From: Candidatus Aminicenantota bacterium
Lineage (GTDB): Bacteria; Acidobacteriota; Aminicenantia; Aminicenantales; JAFGBC01
Assembly: GCA_016933355.1 (NCBI GenBank)
Contig: JAFGBC010000230.1
Location: forward strand, 1-5,709
DNA length: 5,709 bases
Reading direction: 5' to 3'
Shown: positions 1 through 5,709 of the stretch, one piece after another
Layout: the number at the start of each line of letters is the position of its first letter
How positions within the stretch are numbered: position 1 is the stretch's first letter
Program-made: the position numbers and the translations under genes
Notes under the pieces: model-generated
What the model was told of the DNA's origin: nothing
What the model saw: only the letters and a program-made list of their open reading frames with translations
Databases searched by the model: none

Positions 1-596
1 GCGTCGATCGCCGCCCGGGGGTTCATGGCCCGGACCGAGAGCATCTCGAGCCGGATATCGTCGTACCAGGCGGCCCCGGTCGCCTTTCCCCAGCCGCCGA
101 AGAGGCAGTTGACGGAGACGGCGTCGTTGGCGCCGGAGTCGAATTCCACATCGACCCTGGTCCAGTCCTGCGTGCCGCGGAGCGGCCGGGTCGCGACGTT
201 CATCCCGTGTATGTTGAGGAGCGCGCCCCGGCTCAGTCCCGGGTCGAGGTCCTTGGTCTTGATCCAGCCGCTGAGACGATACTTCGCGAAAGGCGTGATC
301 GGGACGACCGCGCTCCACGAGGCGTCGGCGCCGTCCGTGGAGGAGATGCGCGCGCTCGTCTTTCCGGCGCGGCCTCCCTCCTCGAGCCCGAACTCCGCCT
401 TGGCCTGCCAGTTGCGTTGCTCCCAGCCGACGGGAACGCCGTCCTTGACGTCCTCGAAGGACGGATTGGGGACGGGATTGGCCGCGGCTTCCCCCCTCTG
501 AACTTGGGCCGAGAGCGGCGCCGACCAGATCATCATCAATAGTGCCAAGACGCTGACGAGAACGCCGGTGATTATCCTGCGCTCGATGACTCTCAT
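1..596 (-). CDS. Secreted protein with N-terminal carbohydrate-binding-like domain (partial; possibly an alpha-L-arabinofuranosidase)
   Basis: Leftward gene, open through the left edge; 198 codons are visible. Residues 1-30 form a Sec signal peptide: basic start (RVIERR), hydrophobic core (VLVSVLALLMMIW) and probable cleavage after PLSA-30. Residues about 43-185 read as a CBM4_9-type beta-sandwich: NPSFE at 44-48, the pattern DGVPVGW, KYRLSGWIKT in the middle, and AWYDDIRLE at 176-184 near its end. This domain commonly precedes secreted glycoside hydrolases. The last visible residues, NPRAAID, resemble the segment that opens GH51-type alpha-L-arabinofuranosidases behind such a domain, but that catalytic part lies outside the window, so the enzyme name is inference. 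The start at 596 is chosen because GAGGAGG (604-610) sits 7 nt upstream; an in-frame ATG at 602 is too close to that site. The gene is transcribed divergently from the peptidase operon and has no evident functional link to it. Confidence 0.85.
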   Translation of the reverse strand, partial: MRVIERRIITGVLVSVLALLMMIWSAPLSAQVQRGEAAANPVPNPSFEDVKDGVPVGWEQRNWQAKAEFGLEEGGRAGKTSARISSTDGADASWSAVVPITPFAKYRLSGWIKTKDLDPGLSRGALLNIHGMNVATRPLRGTQDWTRVDVEFDSGANDAVSVNCLFGGWGKATGAAWYDDIRLEMLSVRAMNPRAAID

Positions 597-603
597 TAGC
601 ATT

Positions 604-610
604 CCTCCTC
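604..610 (-). promoter_or_regulatory. Strong Shine-Dalgarno site deciding the start of the left gene
   Basis: On the minus strand this reads GAGGAGG, a near-perfect anti-16S match. It is 7 nt from the ATG at 596-594 but almost abuts an upstream in-frame ATG at 602-600, so it selects the downstream start. Confidence 0.8.
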
Positions 611-647
611 GAAAATGAGGCGATATCGTTCAAGCTCGGCCCGTGAA

Positions 648-658
648 CGGCTAAGCCG
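648..658. repeat. Short perfect palindrome in the left gene's leader
   Basis: CGGCTAAGCCG is a perfect inverted repeat with 5-bp arms and a 1-bp centre. It lies between the predicted start of transcription (about 669) and the ribosome binding site (604-610) of the leftward gene. It could be an operator half-site pair, or it could be chance in GC-rich DNA; nothing else supports a function. Confidence 0.25.
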
Positions 659-675
659 ACCGAAGAAGCCTTTTC

Positions 676-684
676 ATTATATCA
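676..684 (-). promoter_or_regulatory. Extended -10 promoter for the leftward carbohydrate-binding gene
   Basis: On the minus strand this reads TGATATAAT, a perfect TATAAT with the TGn extension. No good -35 hexamer lies 16-18 nt upstream, which is tolerated by extended -10 promoters. Transcription would start near 669, leaving a leader of about 70 nt before the ATG at 596. The leader contains an 11-bp palindrome at 648-658. Confidence 0.55.
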
Positions 685-719
685 TGTATGAGTTTTAACC
701 GGTTCCCAGTTGAGCCTCC

Positions 720-741
720 AAGGGCAAGGCCGTTGTCCCTT
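720..741. repeat. Imperfect inverted repeat (hairpin)
   Basis: Arms AAGGGCAA (720-727) and TTGTCCCTT (733-741) pair with one bulged T at 736 and a 5-nt GC-rich loop. A short T run follows on the plus strand (740-743), so it looks terminator-like. No rightward gene ends before it inside the window, so a terminator role is not demonstrated. It could instead bind a regulator or separate the divergent transcripts. Confidence 0.3.
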
Positions 742-824
742 TTACGCCCCCCAGAAAACGTACTTTAAGGAACCACGACTTATTCAAGTCCAGCAATGAT
801 GCATATATAGCGCCTAACAAAATA

Positions 825-854
825 TTGTCACTTTTTTACCATTTTTTGTATAAT
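825..854 (+). promoter_or_regulatory. Upstream sigma70-type promoter (P1) facing right
   Basis: TTGTCA (825-830, 5 of 6 to consensus) is followed after 18 nt by a perfect TATAAT (849-854), in strongly AT-rich sequence. Transcription would begin near 861, giving the peptidase mRNA a leader of about 240 nt that includes the GC-rich island at 945-1020. In DNA this AT-rich a chance match is possible, so this is less certain than the proximal promoter. Confidence 0.45.
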
Positions 855-863
855 ATTAATCCG

Positions 864-971
864 ATGATATTCATAAGTTATTTGTTTCCAACAACGCTCA
901 TTGGCACAGAGATCGCTTTGATTAATCCCCAGTTAAAAAATAGGTATGCGCTTCGGAGCAAGTCGGAGTGA
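864..971 (+). CDS. Doubtful 35-residue ORF in the peptidase leader
   Basis: An ATG-to-TGA reading frame of 35 codons starts about 3 nt after the predicted start of P1 transcription. The peptide begins MIFISYLFPTTLIG and has a basic C-terminus (LKNRYALRSKSE). There is no Shine-Dalgarno site, so translation would have to be leaderless. It has no Cys and resembles no family I recognise. It is listed only because it fits the promoter position and because the operon lacks an obvious precursor peptide; it is most likely fortuitous. Confidence 0.12.
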   Translation: MIFISYLFPTTLIGTEIALINPQLKNRYALRSKSE

Positions 972-1086
972 ACCATTTCGACGCCGGGCGACGGATACCG
1001 CTGGAAACGAGCGTCGGCCAAGGTTGATTATTGACATGATAGAAAAACTTGGATATTATTCTTTGTCTGAAGCGGGAAATTCGTGA
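946..1086 (+). CDS. Doubtful 46-residue ORF abutting the peptidase start
   Basis: A 46-codon frame begins at ATG 946 and ends at TGA 1084-1086, overlapping a possible GTG start (1083) of the peptidase frame and running into its ribosome binding site. The N-terminal half is very Arg-rich; the C-terminal half includes LIIDMIEKLGYYSLSE. Its Shine-Dalgarno context is poor. The proximal promoter (1031-1059) lies inside it, so only a transcript from P1 could carry it whole. It could be an upstream regulatory ORF, but chance is the simpler reading. Confidence 0.12.
   Translation: MRFGASRSEPFRRRATDTAGNERRPRLIIDMIEKLGYYSLSEAGNS
1031..1059 (+). promoter_or_regulatory. Proximal sigma70-type promoter (P2) of the C25-PqqD-radical SAM operon
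   Basis: A perfect TTGACA (1031-1036) is followed after the optimal 17 nt by TATTAT (1054-1059, 5 of 6). Transcription would start near 1066, about 35 nt before the chosen ATG at 1101 and just upstream of the ribosome binding site. It is the strongest promoter match in the window and the likely main promoter of the operon. Confidence 0.75.
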
Positions 1087-1093
1087 GGAGGAG
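1085..1093 (+). promoter_or_regulatory. Shine-Dalgarno site fixing the peptidase start at 1101
   Basis: GAGGAGGAG contains AGGAGG (1086-1091), which ends 9 nt before ATG 1101. The longer frame beginning at GTG 1083 would place this site inside the coding sequence, and ATG 1113 is too far away, so 1101 is the preferred start. Confidence 0.8.
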
Positions 1094-1100
1094 TGCTTCC

Positions 1101-4100
1101 ATGGGTAGCATAATGAGGAAGAACTATACTACTAGCCGTATAGCCCTGATCGCCATAGCCCTGGGGCTTCTTTCGTGGACGATCGATGCGGCCACGACGG
1201 GCCAGGGACCGGCTGGGCTCTATCGACAGATCGGGTCCGGAGCACCGACGAGCTGGGGCGATTATATCAGCTCGTCGGGGGGATTGAACACCTCTTATCA
1301 ATATTATATTGAGATCCCTTCCGGCCTTGGCAATCTCACCGTTGAAATCTTCGACTCGGACGTGGGGCGCGGCACTGGCGGAGGGCAACACGATTGGCTA
1401 GACACAGGTACAAACCCAACTTGGAACACGTCCTGCCTATATACGTTATACACACCGAGCGGAAGCCAACAATGGCAAATAACCGGTAGCAGGACCCAGG
1501 GAGTGAATAACAATTGGCAGAATCCCGGGAGTATCGCCAATCCCGCAACCGGCCATTGGCGGCTAGTCGTCGATATGTCGTCCACCGTGACGAACGGAAA
1601 CGATTGTAACGGCTACGGGATACGAGCTCATGATGGAGACACTTCTTCCGGCGGGACGGAACTCAATGTCTATGCTCTTTCCTTCATCCCCGTCGGAGAA
1701 ACCAATGTCACGGGCGTGAATACCATGACTACGACGCTGTACCCGTACCTCAATTCCGGGTGCGTCGTCCACTGGAAAGATTGGGACGGGGACAACGGCG
1801 CCACAACCCTCTGCACGATGGGCTACACCAGCCGAACGGGCGCGCTTTCCGGAAGCTACAATGGATCGGGATCTACGGTTTGGCTGAATAATCCGATCAC
1901 CGGCTTCGAAACTGATACGAATTCGTCGAATACCGGACTCTGGACCGCGACCATGACTTATACCGACACCGGGGCCGGCTCCAATTACGGAGTCTTTTAT
2001 GCAGGAAGCACAAACACCACCCCGCCCACGGCCCAGCCCCAAGCCAACACCTTCCGCATCTATCTGCCCACGGACGCGGGCGGGAAGCCGAACAAGCCGT
2101 TCCTGACCCAAAATTTGAGCTGGGTCATGGGCCCCAACCCGCCGGCGCTCAACCAGACGTCCGTGCTCCGGGTCGAAGTCGTCTTCGTCAACCCGTCGGC
2201 CCACCCCATCACCTTCACGGGCGGGCTTCCGATCACCGTTCGTGTGCCCGGCAGCGGCGTCGTCTTCTCCGACCGCCTCAATATCGAGCAGGGGTCGATC
2301 GTCAGCCAGCCCGGCCTGGGCGGCACCGGCGACATCGTCTGGAATCCGGGGACGGTTGCGGCCAACACTTCGGTCCGCCTCGACTACACCGTCGACATCA
2401 CGCCGACCAGCGGCGGCCAGCGCTATCTCATCACCGGGACGCCCGCGGCGAACGGCACCCGGGCCAGCTTCCTCGACGAAACAGGGGCCTCCGCGACCTA
2501 CGGGCCGCTCTGCGAGCTGGCCGCGACCGAGGGCGGGGACCCGGTCCCGACCTGGGTCGCCGTCTCCTCGATCCAGGCGATCCTGGAGGGAGGCCGCCCC
2601 GTCGTCGAGTGGAAGACGGGCGGCGAGGTCGGCACGGCCGGCTTCTTCCTCTACCGCAAGGACGAGCGGACCGGCCGCTTCGAGCTCGTCAACCCCTCCT
2701 TCCTGCCCGCGGTCTTCGAATCCCCGCTGGGCGGCATCTACCGCCTGGAGGACCCCGGGGCGCCCGTCGGCGTCCCGCTCGTCTATCAACTCCGCGAGAT
2801 CGAAGCCGCCGGCGAGAGCCGGGTCTACGGGCCCTATACGCTGACCTTCGGAGGACAGGACCGGCCCTCGTCGCGGACCGTTTCCCCCGCCCGCGAAAGA
2901 GCCGAAGAGATCCCGAACCGCGTTCCCGGCTACCGGACCTGGAGCCGGCCGCGTCCCGAGCTGTCCGAGCGGCGCGTCCAGGCCCGCCTGAAAACCCTCC
3001 AGACGGCGGCCGCCCCCGCGTCCGCCTTGCTGACGGCCGCCGCCCGGCGCGAGCGGGTCCGCATCGGCGTCAAGGAGGAAGGGCTCGTCTATCTCGACGC
3101 CGCCTCGATCGCCGCCTGCTTCGGGACCACGGCCGAGCAGGTCCAGGGCCTGATCCTCGGCCGGGGCCTGAGCCTGACCAACCTGGGCAAGCCGGTCCCC
3201 TGGCTTGCCGAGGAGAGCGGCGCCGGCCTCTATTTTTACGGCCTGCCCGCCGATCATCCCTTCGCCGACCGGAACGTCTACTGGCTCGACCGGGGGCCGG
3301 GCCAGGTCATGGCCGTCGCCGGGGTCAACCCGGCGGCGCCGTCCGACGCGCGCGCCGCCTTCCAGGACGACATCCGCTTCAAGAACCACCGCCTGGCGAT
3401 GACCTCCCTGGCCAAGAGCGCCAAGGAGGATTTCTGGTACTGGAACTACCTCATCGGAGGGGCCGATTCCAAGACCTTCACGGTTAATGTCCCGGGCCGG
3501 GCCGCGAGCGGCCGGGCCTCCCTGACCGTCCGCCTCCGGGGCGTCACGGACACGCCGGCCGTCCAGGACCACCACGCCCGCATCCGCCTCAACAACGTCG
3601 AGCTCGGCAACGGCTGGTGGAACGGGACCGACGCCTACGCGCTAGAGCTCGCCGTCTCCCCCGCTCTCCTCAAGGACGGCGAGAACACGATCACCGTCAA
3701 GGGGCTGCTCGACGTCGGCGCGCCCTACAGCGTCTTCCTCGTCGATTCCTTCGAGCTGAGCTACCCCCGCGCCTACAGGGCCGCCGGCAACCGCCTGGTC
3801 TGCCGGGGCGACGGCAACGCCGTCATCTCGGTGGACGGCATCACGGCGCCCCGGGTCGCCGTGCTGGACATCACGGACCCCGCGCGGCCGATGGTCTGCC
3901 AGGGATACCGCGTCGACGAGCGTAACCGCATCGCCTTCGTCCCGGCGACGGCCCGGAACCGCTACCTCGTCACCGGCCTGGCGGCGGCCAAGCCTCCCGC
4001 CTCCCTGGCCGGGGCCTCGCGATCGGCCCTGAAGCAGACCGACCGTTTCGCCGAGTATCTGGTCATCGCGCCCGACGAATTCGCCGCCGGCGCCCGCCGC

Positions 4101-5090
4101 CTGGCGACCTACCGCAAGAACAAGGGCCTCAAGACCATGGCCGTCAGCCTGGAGGACATCTACCAGGACTTCAGCGCGGGACTCCCCGATCCCTACGCCA
4201 TCCGCGACTTCCTGGTTTACGCCTATAACAAGGGTCCGGCCGGGCGGCCGCAATACGCCGTCCTAGCCGGCAAGGGCACCTACGATTACAAGGACCACCT
4301 CGGCCTCGGCGACAACATCCTCCCGCCCATCCTGGCCCGAACGCCGCAAGGGCTGTTCGCGGCCGACCGGGCCTTCGGCGACGTCACGGGCGACGACGGC
4401 GTCCCCGAGATCGCCGTCAGCCGGATTCCGGTCATCTCGGCCGACGAGCTGGCGGCCGCCGTCGAGAAGATCATCGCCTACGACCAGGCTTCGGGCGCCC
4501 GTCCCAAGCGGGCCGTCCTGATCGCCGACAACCCCGACCCCTCGGGCAACTTCCGAGTCGGGAGCGAATTCCTGGCCAAGCGGATCGCCGGCTATTCGCT
4601 CCAGCGGATCTACCTTCTCAACTGGCACTACGCGGACGCGACGCGGGCCGAGATCCTGGCCGCCTTCAACGACAACCCGGCCCTCATCAACTACCTGGGC
4701 CACGGCGGCATCGACCAGCTGACCGACGAGAACATCTTCAGCGTCGCTGACGTCCCCGGCCTGCGGAACAAGAAGACGCTCCCGATCATGGTCCTGCTGA
4801 CCTGCGTCGCCGGCCGCTTCGAGGTCCCGGGGATGACGAGCCTGACCGAAGCGCTGCTCCTCGCGCCCGACGGCGGCATCGCCACGGCGCTCGCTCCCTC
4901 GGGAACGCCGACCTATCTCCAGACGAAAGCCCTGGCCGACGAGTTCTACCGGACCGCCTTCCAGTCGGGCGCCAAGAACCTCGGCAAGGCCTGGCTGAAG
5001 AGCCTGAAGAGCTACATGGCCCAGGACGGCAAGCCCTACATCCTGAACAGCTTCAACCTGATCGGCGACCCCGCGCTGAGGTTCCGATGA
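1101..5090 (+). CDS. Exported multidomain gingipain-type (peptidase family C25) cysteine protease
   Basis: The protein has 1329 residues from the ATG served by the site at 1085-1093. Residues 1-30 are a Sec signal peptide (MRKN basic start, IALIAIALGLL core, cleavage near IDA-30). Residues about 31-300 form an Asn/Thr/Gly-rich beta domain with four Cys (112, 169, 221, 238) and a DWDGDN calcium-loop-like motif at 227-232. Residues about 316-475 resemble a DUF11-type adhesion or spacer domain, and about 480-585 an Fn3-like domain (VEWKTGGEVGTAGFFLYRK). An Arg/Pro/Ala-rich linker spans 586-650. Residues 652-770 match the segment that precedes C25 domains (EEGLVYLD, NVYWLD), and 778-890 look like a jelly-roll. 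The C25 catalytic domain covers about 986-1329, with NYLGHGG (His1201) and LLTCVAGRF (Cys1235). Their 34-residue spacing is close to that of gingipains, and the end NLIGDPAL is typical. No T9SS, PEP-CTERM or LPXTG sorting tail follows. The role is probably extracytoplasmic proteolysis; the substrate is unknown. Confidence 0.88.
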   Translation: MGSIMRKNYTTSRIALIAIALGLLSWTIDAATTGQGPAGLYRQIGSGAPTSWGDYISSSGGLNTSYQYYIEIPSGLGNLTVEIFDSDVGRGTGGGQHDWLDTGTNPTWNTSCLYTLYTPSGSQQWQITGSRTQGVNNNWQNPGSIANPATGHWRLVVDMSSTVTNGNDCNGYGIRAHDGDTSSGGTELNVYALSFIPVGETNVTGVNTMTTTLYPYLNSGCVVHWKDWDGDNGATTLCTMGYTSRTGALSGSYNGSGSTVWLNNPITGFETDTNSSNTGLWTATMTYTDTGAGSNYGVFYAGSTNTTPPTAQPQANTFRIYLPTDAGGKPNKPFLTQNLSWVMGPNPPALNQTSVLRVEVVFVNPSAHPITFTGGLPITVRVPGSGVVFSDRLNIEQGSIVSQPGLGGTGDIVWNPGTVAANTSVRLDYTVDITPTSGGQRYLITGTPAANGTRASFLDETGASATYGPLCELAATEGGDPVPTWVAVSSIQAILEGGRPVVEWKTGGEVGTAGFFLYRKDERTGRFELVNPSFLPAVFESPLGGIYRLEDPGAPVGVPLVYQLREIEAAGESRVYGPYTLTFGGQDRPSSRTVSPARERAEEIPNRVPGYRTWSRPRPELSERRVQARLKTLQTAAAPASALLTAAARRERVRIGVKEEGLVYLDAASIAACFGTTAEQVQGLILGRGLSLTNLGKPVPWLAEESGAGLYFYGLPADHPFADRNVYWLDRGPGQVMAVAGVNPAAPSDARAAFQDDIRFKNHRLAMTSLAKSAKEDFWYWNYLIGGADSKTFTVNVPGRAASGRASLTVRLRGVTDTPAVQDHHARIRLNNVELGNGWWNGTDAYALELAVSPALLKDGENTITVKGLLDVGAPYSVFLVDSFELSYPRAYRAAGNRLVCRGDGNAVISVDGITAPRVAVLDITDPARPMVCQGYRVDERNRIAFVPATARNRYLVTGLAAAKPPASLAGASRSALKQTDRFAEYLVIAPDEFAAGARRLATYRKNKGLKTMAVSLEDIYQDFSAGLPDPYAIRDFLVYAYNKGPAGRPQYAVLAGKGTYDYKDHLGLGDNILPPILARTPQGLFAADRAFGDVTGDDGVPEIAVSRIPVISADELAAAVEKIIAYDQASGARPKRAVLIADNPDPSGNFRVGSEFLAKRIAGYSLQRIYLLNWHYADATRAEILAAFNDNPALINYLGHGGIDQLTDENIFSVADVPGLRNKKTLPIMVLLTCVAGRFEVPGMTSLTEALLLAPDGGIATALAPSGTPTYLQTKALADEFYRTAFQSGAKNLGKAWLKSLKSYMAQDGKPYILNSFNLIGDPALRFR

Positions 5091-5377
5091 GCGCGGCGCC
5101 CCGCTACCGAAAAAGCGACGCGGCGGCGCTCCGCCGGATCGCCGACGAGGCGTTTCTCGTCCCGGTCTGCGGGACGCCCGCCGACATGCAGAAGGTCTTC
5201 GTCCTCAACTCCCTGGCCGAGTTCATCTGGCGGCGGCTCGACGGCGCGACGGACCTCGACGATCTCCTGGCGGCGATCGTCGAGCGCTTCGACGTCGACC
5301 GGGAGCGCGCCGCCATGGACGCCGCCGCCTTCCTGGACCAGCTCAGGGATCAGGGATTGATCCAAGAGGTCTCATGA
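5087..5377 (+). CDS. PqqD-family peptide-binding protein (RRE-type partner of a radical SAM enzyme)
   Basis: This 96-residue cytoplasmic protein spans the whole PqqD domain (PF05402 type). An N-terminal strand region (RYRKSDAAALRRIADEAFLVPV) is followed by the hallmark stretch LNSLAEFIWRRLDGATDLDD, then helices with the family pattern ERFDVD...FLDQLRDQGLI. In known systems PqqD and related RiPP recognition elements bind the leader of a precursor peptide and present it to a radical SAM/SPASM enzyme such as PqqE. The start codon overlaps the peptidase stop as ATGA (5087-5090), with GAGG (5078-5081) 5 nt upstream, so translation is probably coupled. The next gene overlaps in the same way and is the expected radical SAM partner. 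There is no reason to think PQQ itself is made: no other pqq gene is visible. The peptide it binds is not identified. Confidence 0.85.
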   Translation: MSAAPRYRKSDAAALRRIADEAFLVPVCGTPADMQKVFVLNSLAEFIWRRLDGATDLDDLLAAIVERFDVDRERAAMDAAAFLDQLRDQGLIQEVS

Positions 5378-5709
5378 CGCCCCTCTGCCCGCAGACGGAC
5401 CGCGGCGTCGACGCGGAATTCTGGACCCGATTCTCGGACAAGCTGGAGGCCCTGCGGGTTCCCTTCTCGGGCGGCATCGCCCTGACCAACCGCTGCAACC
5501 TGCGCTGCACGCACTGCTACGCGCGCGAGGACGATCCGGCCGGCCGCGAGCTGGGCGCCCCCCGCTGGAAATCGATCCTGGACGAGCTCAAGGAGGCCGG
5601 CTGTCTCTATCTCTTGTTCACGGGCGGCGACCCGCTCGTCCGCGAGGACTTCGCCGACATCTACGCCTATGCCCGGCGCAACGGGTTCCTGGTCACGCTC
5701 TTCAGCAAC
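5374..5709 (+). CDS. Radical SAM enzyme, PqqE/SPASM-like peptide maturase (partial, right edge)
   Basis: The first 112 residues of a cytoplasmic radical SAM protein are present; the rest is outside the window. The 4Fe-4S/SAM-binding motif CNLRCTHC (Cys41, Cys45, Cys48; Cx3Cx2C) is followed by Tyr49, as in PqqE-like enzymes, and the SAM-contacting glycine motif appears as TGGDP at 83-87, followed by LVRED. These enzymes cleave SAM to a 5'-deoxyadenosyl radical and modify side chains, often building cross-links in peptides. Whether it has a C-terminal SPASM domain with auxiliary clusters cannot be seen but is expected from the preceding PqqD gene. The ATG at 5374 overlaps the PqqD stop (ATGA), with AGAGG at 5365-5369 four nt upstream. 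An alternative is a heme-maturation-type radical SAM enzyme such as AhbC/NirJ, which shares this N-terminal style. Confidence 0.88.
   Translation, partial: MTPLCPQTDRGVDAEFWTRFSDKLEALRVPFSGGIALTNRCNLRCTHCYAREDDPAGRELGAPRWKSILDELKEAGCLYLLFTGGDPLVREDFADIYAYARRNGFLVTLFSN

Larger units (their letters stand above)
597..1100. other. Divergent intergenic region with AT-rich core
   Basis: About 500 bp separate the two divergent genes. The part near 780-930 is very AT-rich; the 60 bases 841-900 contain 15 G+C (25%), against more than 60% in the neighbouring genes. It holds one leftward promoter (676-684), two rightward promoters (825-854 and 1031-1059), an imperfect hairpin (720-741), and a GC-rich island (about 945-1020) that could fold. 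Two small ORFs (864-971 and 946-1086) are listed separately and are doubtful. No tRNA, rRNA or recognisable riboswitch class is seen. Confidence 0.8.

Noticed and set aside
25..542. Plus-strand open frames (25-501 and 207-542) over the left gene
   Set aside because: The minus strand here encodes a signal peptide and a coherent carbohydrate-binding-like domain with a strong Shine-Dalgarno site, so the plus-strand frames are shadows.
985..1016. String in the leader resembling the start of a fluoride (crcB) riboswitch
   Set aside because: GGGCGACGG...CCGC...AAAC resembles the first part of that motif, but the required second stem and the conserved CUGAUG-like segment are not found, and the downstream genes have no fluoride link.
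1083..1100. GTG at 1083 as the start of the peptidase
   Set aside because: It would place the strong GAGGAGG site inside the coding sequence and has no good ribosome site of its own. ATG 1101 is well spaced from that site and gives a cleaner signal peptide.
2609..3487. A 292-codon plus-strand frame inside the peptidase gene
   Set aside because: It is an Arg/Pro/Ala-rich out-of-frame translation of the GC-rich coding sequence, with no recognisable motif and no independent ribosome site.
1563..3575. A 670-codon open frame on the minus strand opposite the peptidase gene
   Set aside because: It reads as low-complexity Gly/Arg/Asp/Ala-rich sequence without domain motifs and lies antisense to a gene with clear domains. 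Long antisense frames are expected in such GC-rich DNA.
5087..5709. A PQQ biosynthesis cluster
   Set aside because: The PqqD-family and radical SAM genes resemble PqqD and PqqE at domain level only. No PqqA precursor, PqqB or PqqC is visible and the leading gene is a C25 peptidase, so a PQQ role is unsupported.

Overview
This window looks like part of the chromosome of a high-GC, Gram-negative-type bacterium. The coding parts are mostly 60-70% G+C or more, two proteins carry Sec signal peptides, and the large protein has the modular beta-sandwich plus C25-peptidase layout common in Acidobacteriota/Aminicenantota, Bacteroidota and related environmental lineages. An Aminicenantota-like or Acidobacteriota-like source is my best guess from protein style only. 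No rRNA, tRNA, IS element or CRISPR is visible.

Layout. Positions 1-596 hold the start of a leftward gene that runs off the left edge. It encodes a secreted protein with a carbohydrate-binding-like beta-sandwich, possibly the front of an alpha-L-arabinofuranosidase. Positions 597-1100 are a divergent intergenic region of about 500 bp with an AT-rich core. It carries an extended -10 promoter for the left gene and two sigma70-type promoters facing right. Between the two rightward promoters lie a GC-rich, foldable island and two tiny ORFs of doubtful status. Positions 1101-5090 encode a 1329-residue exported multidomain protein ending in a gingipain-type C25 cysteine peptidase with both catalytic residues visible (H1201, C1235). 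Two genes follow with 4-nt ATGA overlaps: a 96-residue PqqD-family protein (5087-5377) and a radical SAM enzyme with an intact Cx3Cx2C cluster motif (from 5374, cut by the right edge).

How the genes may work together. PqqD-family proteins are normally peptide-binding partners of SPASM-type radical SAM enzymes that modify ribosomally made peptides. Here that pair is translationally coupled to a secreted C25 protease, which suggests a peptide-modification and proteolysis system. No convincing precursor peptide is visible in the window. It may lie downstream, be one of the doubtful leader ORFs, or be replaced by part of the large protein. The main points for follow-up are this C25-PqqD-radical SAM operon, the sharp composition change inside the peptidase gene near position 2030, and the long, possibly structured leader.
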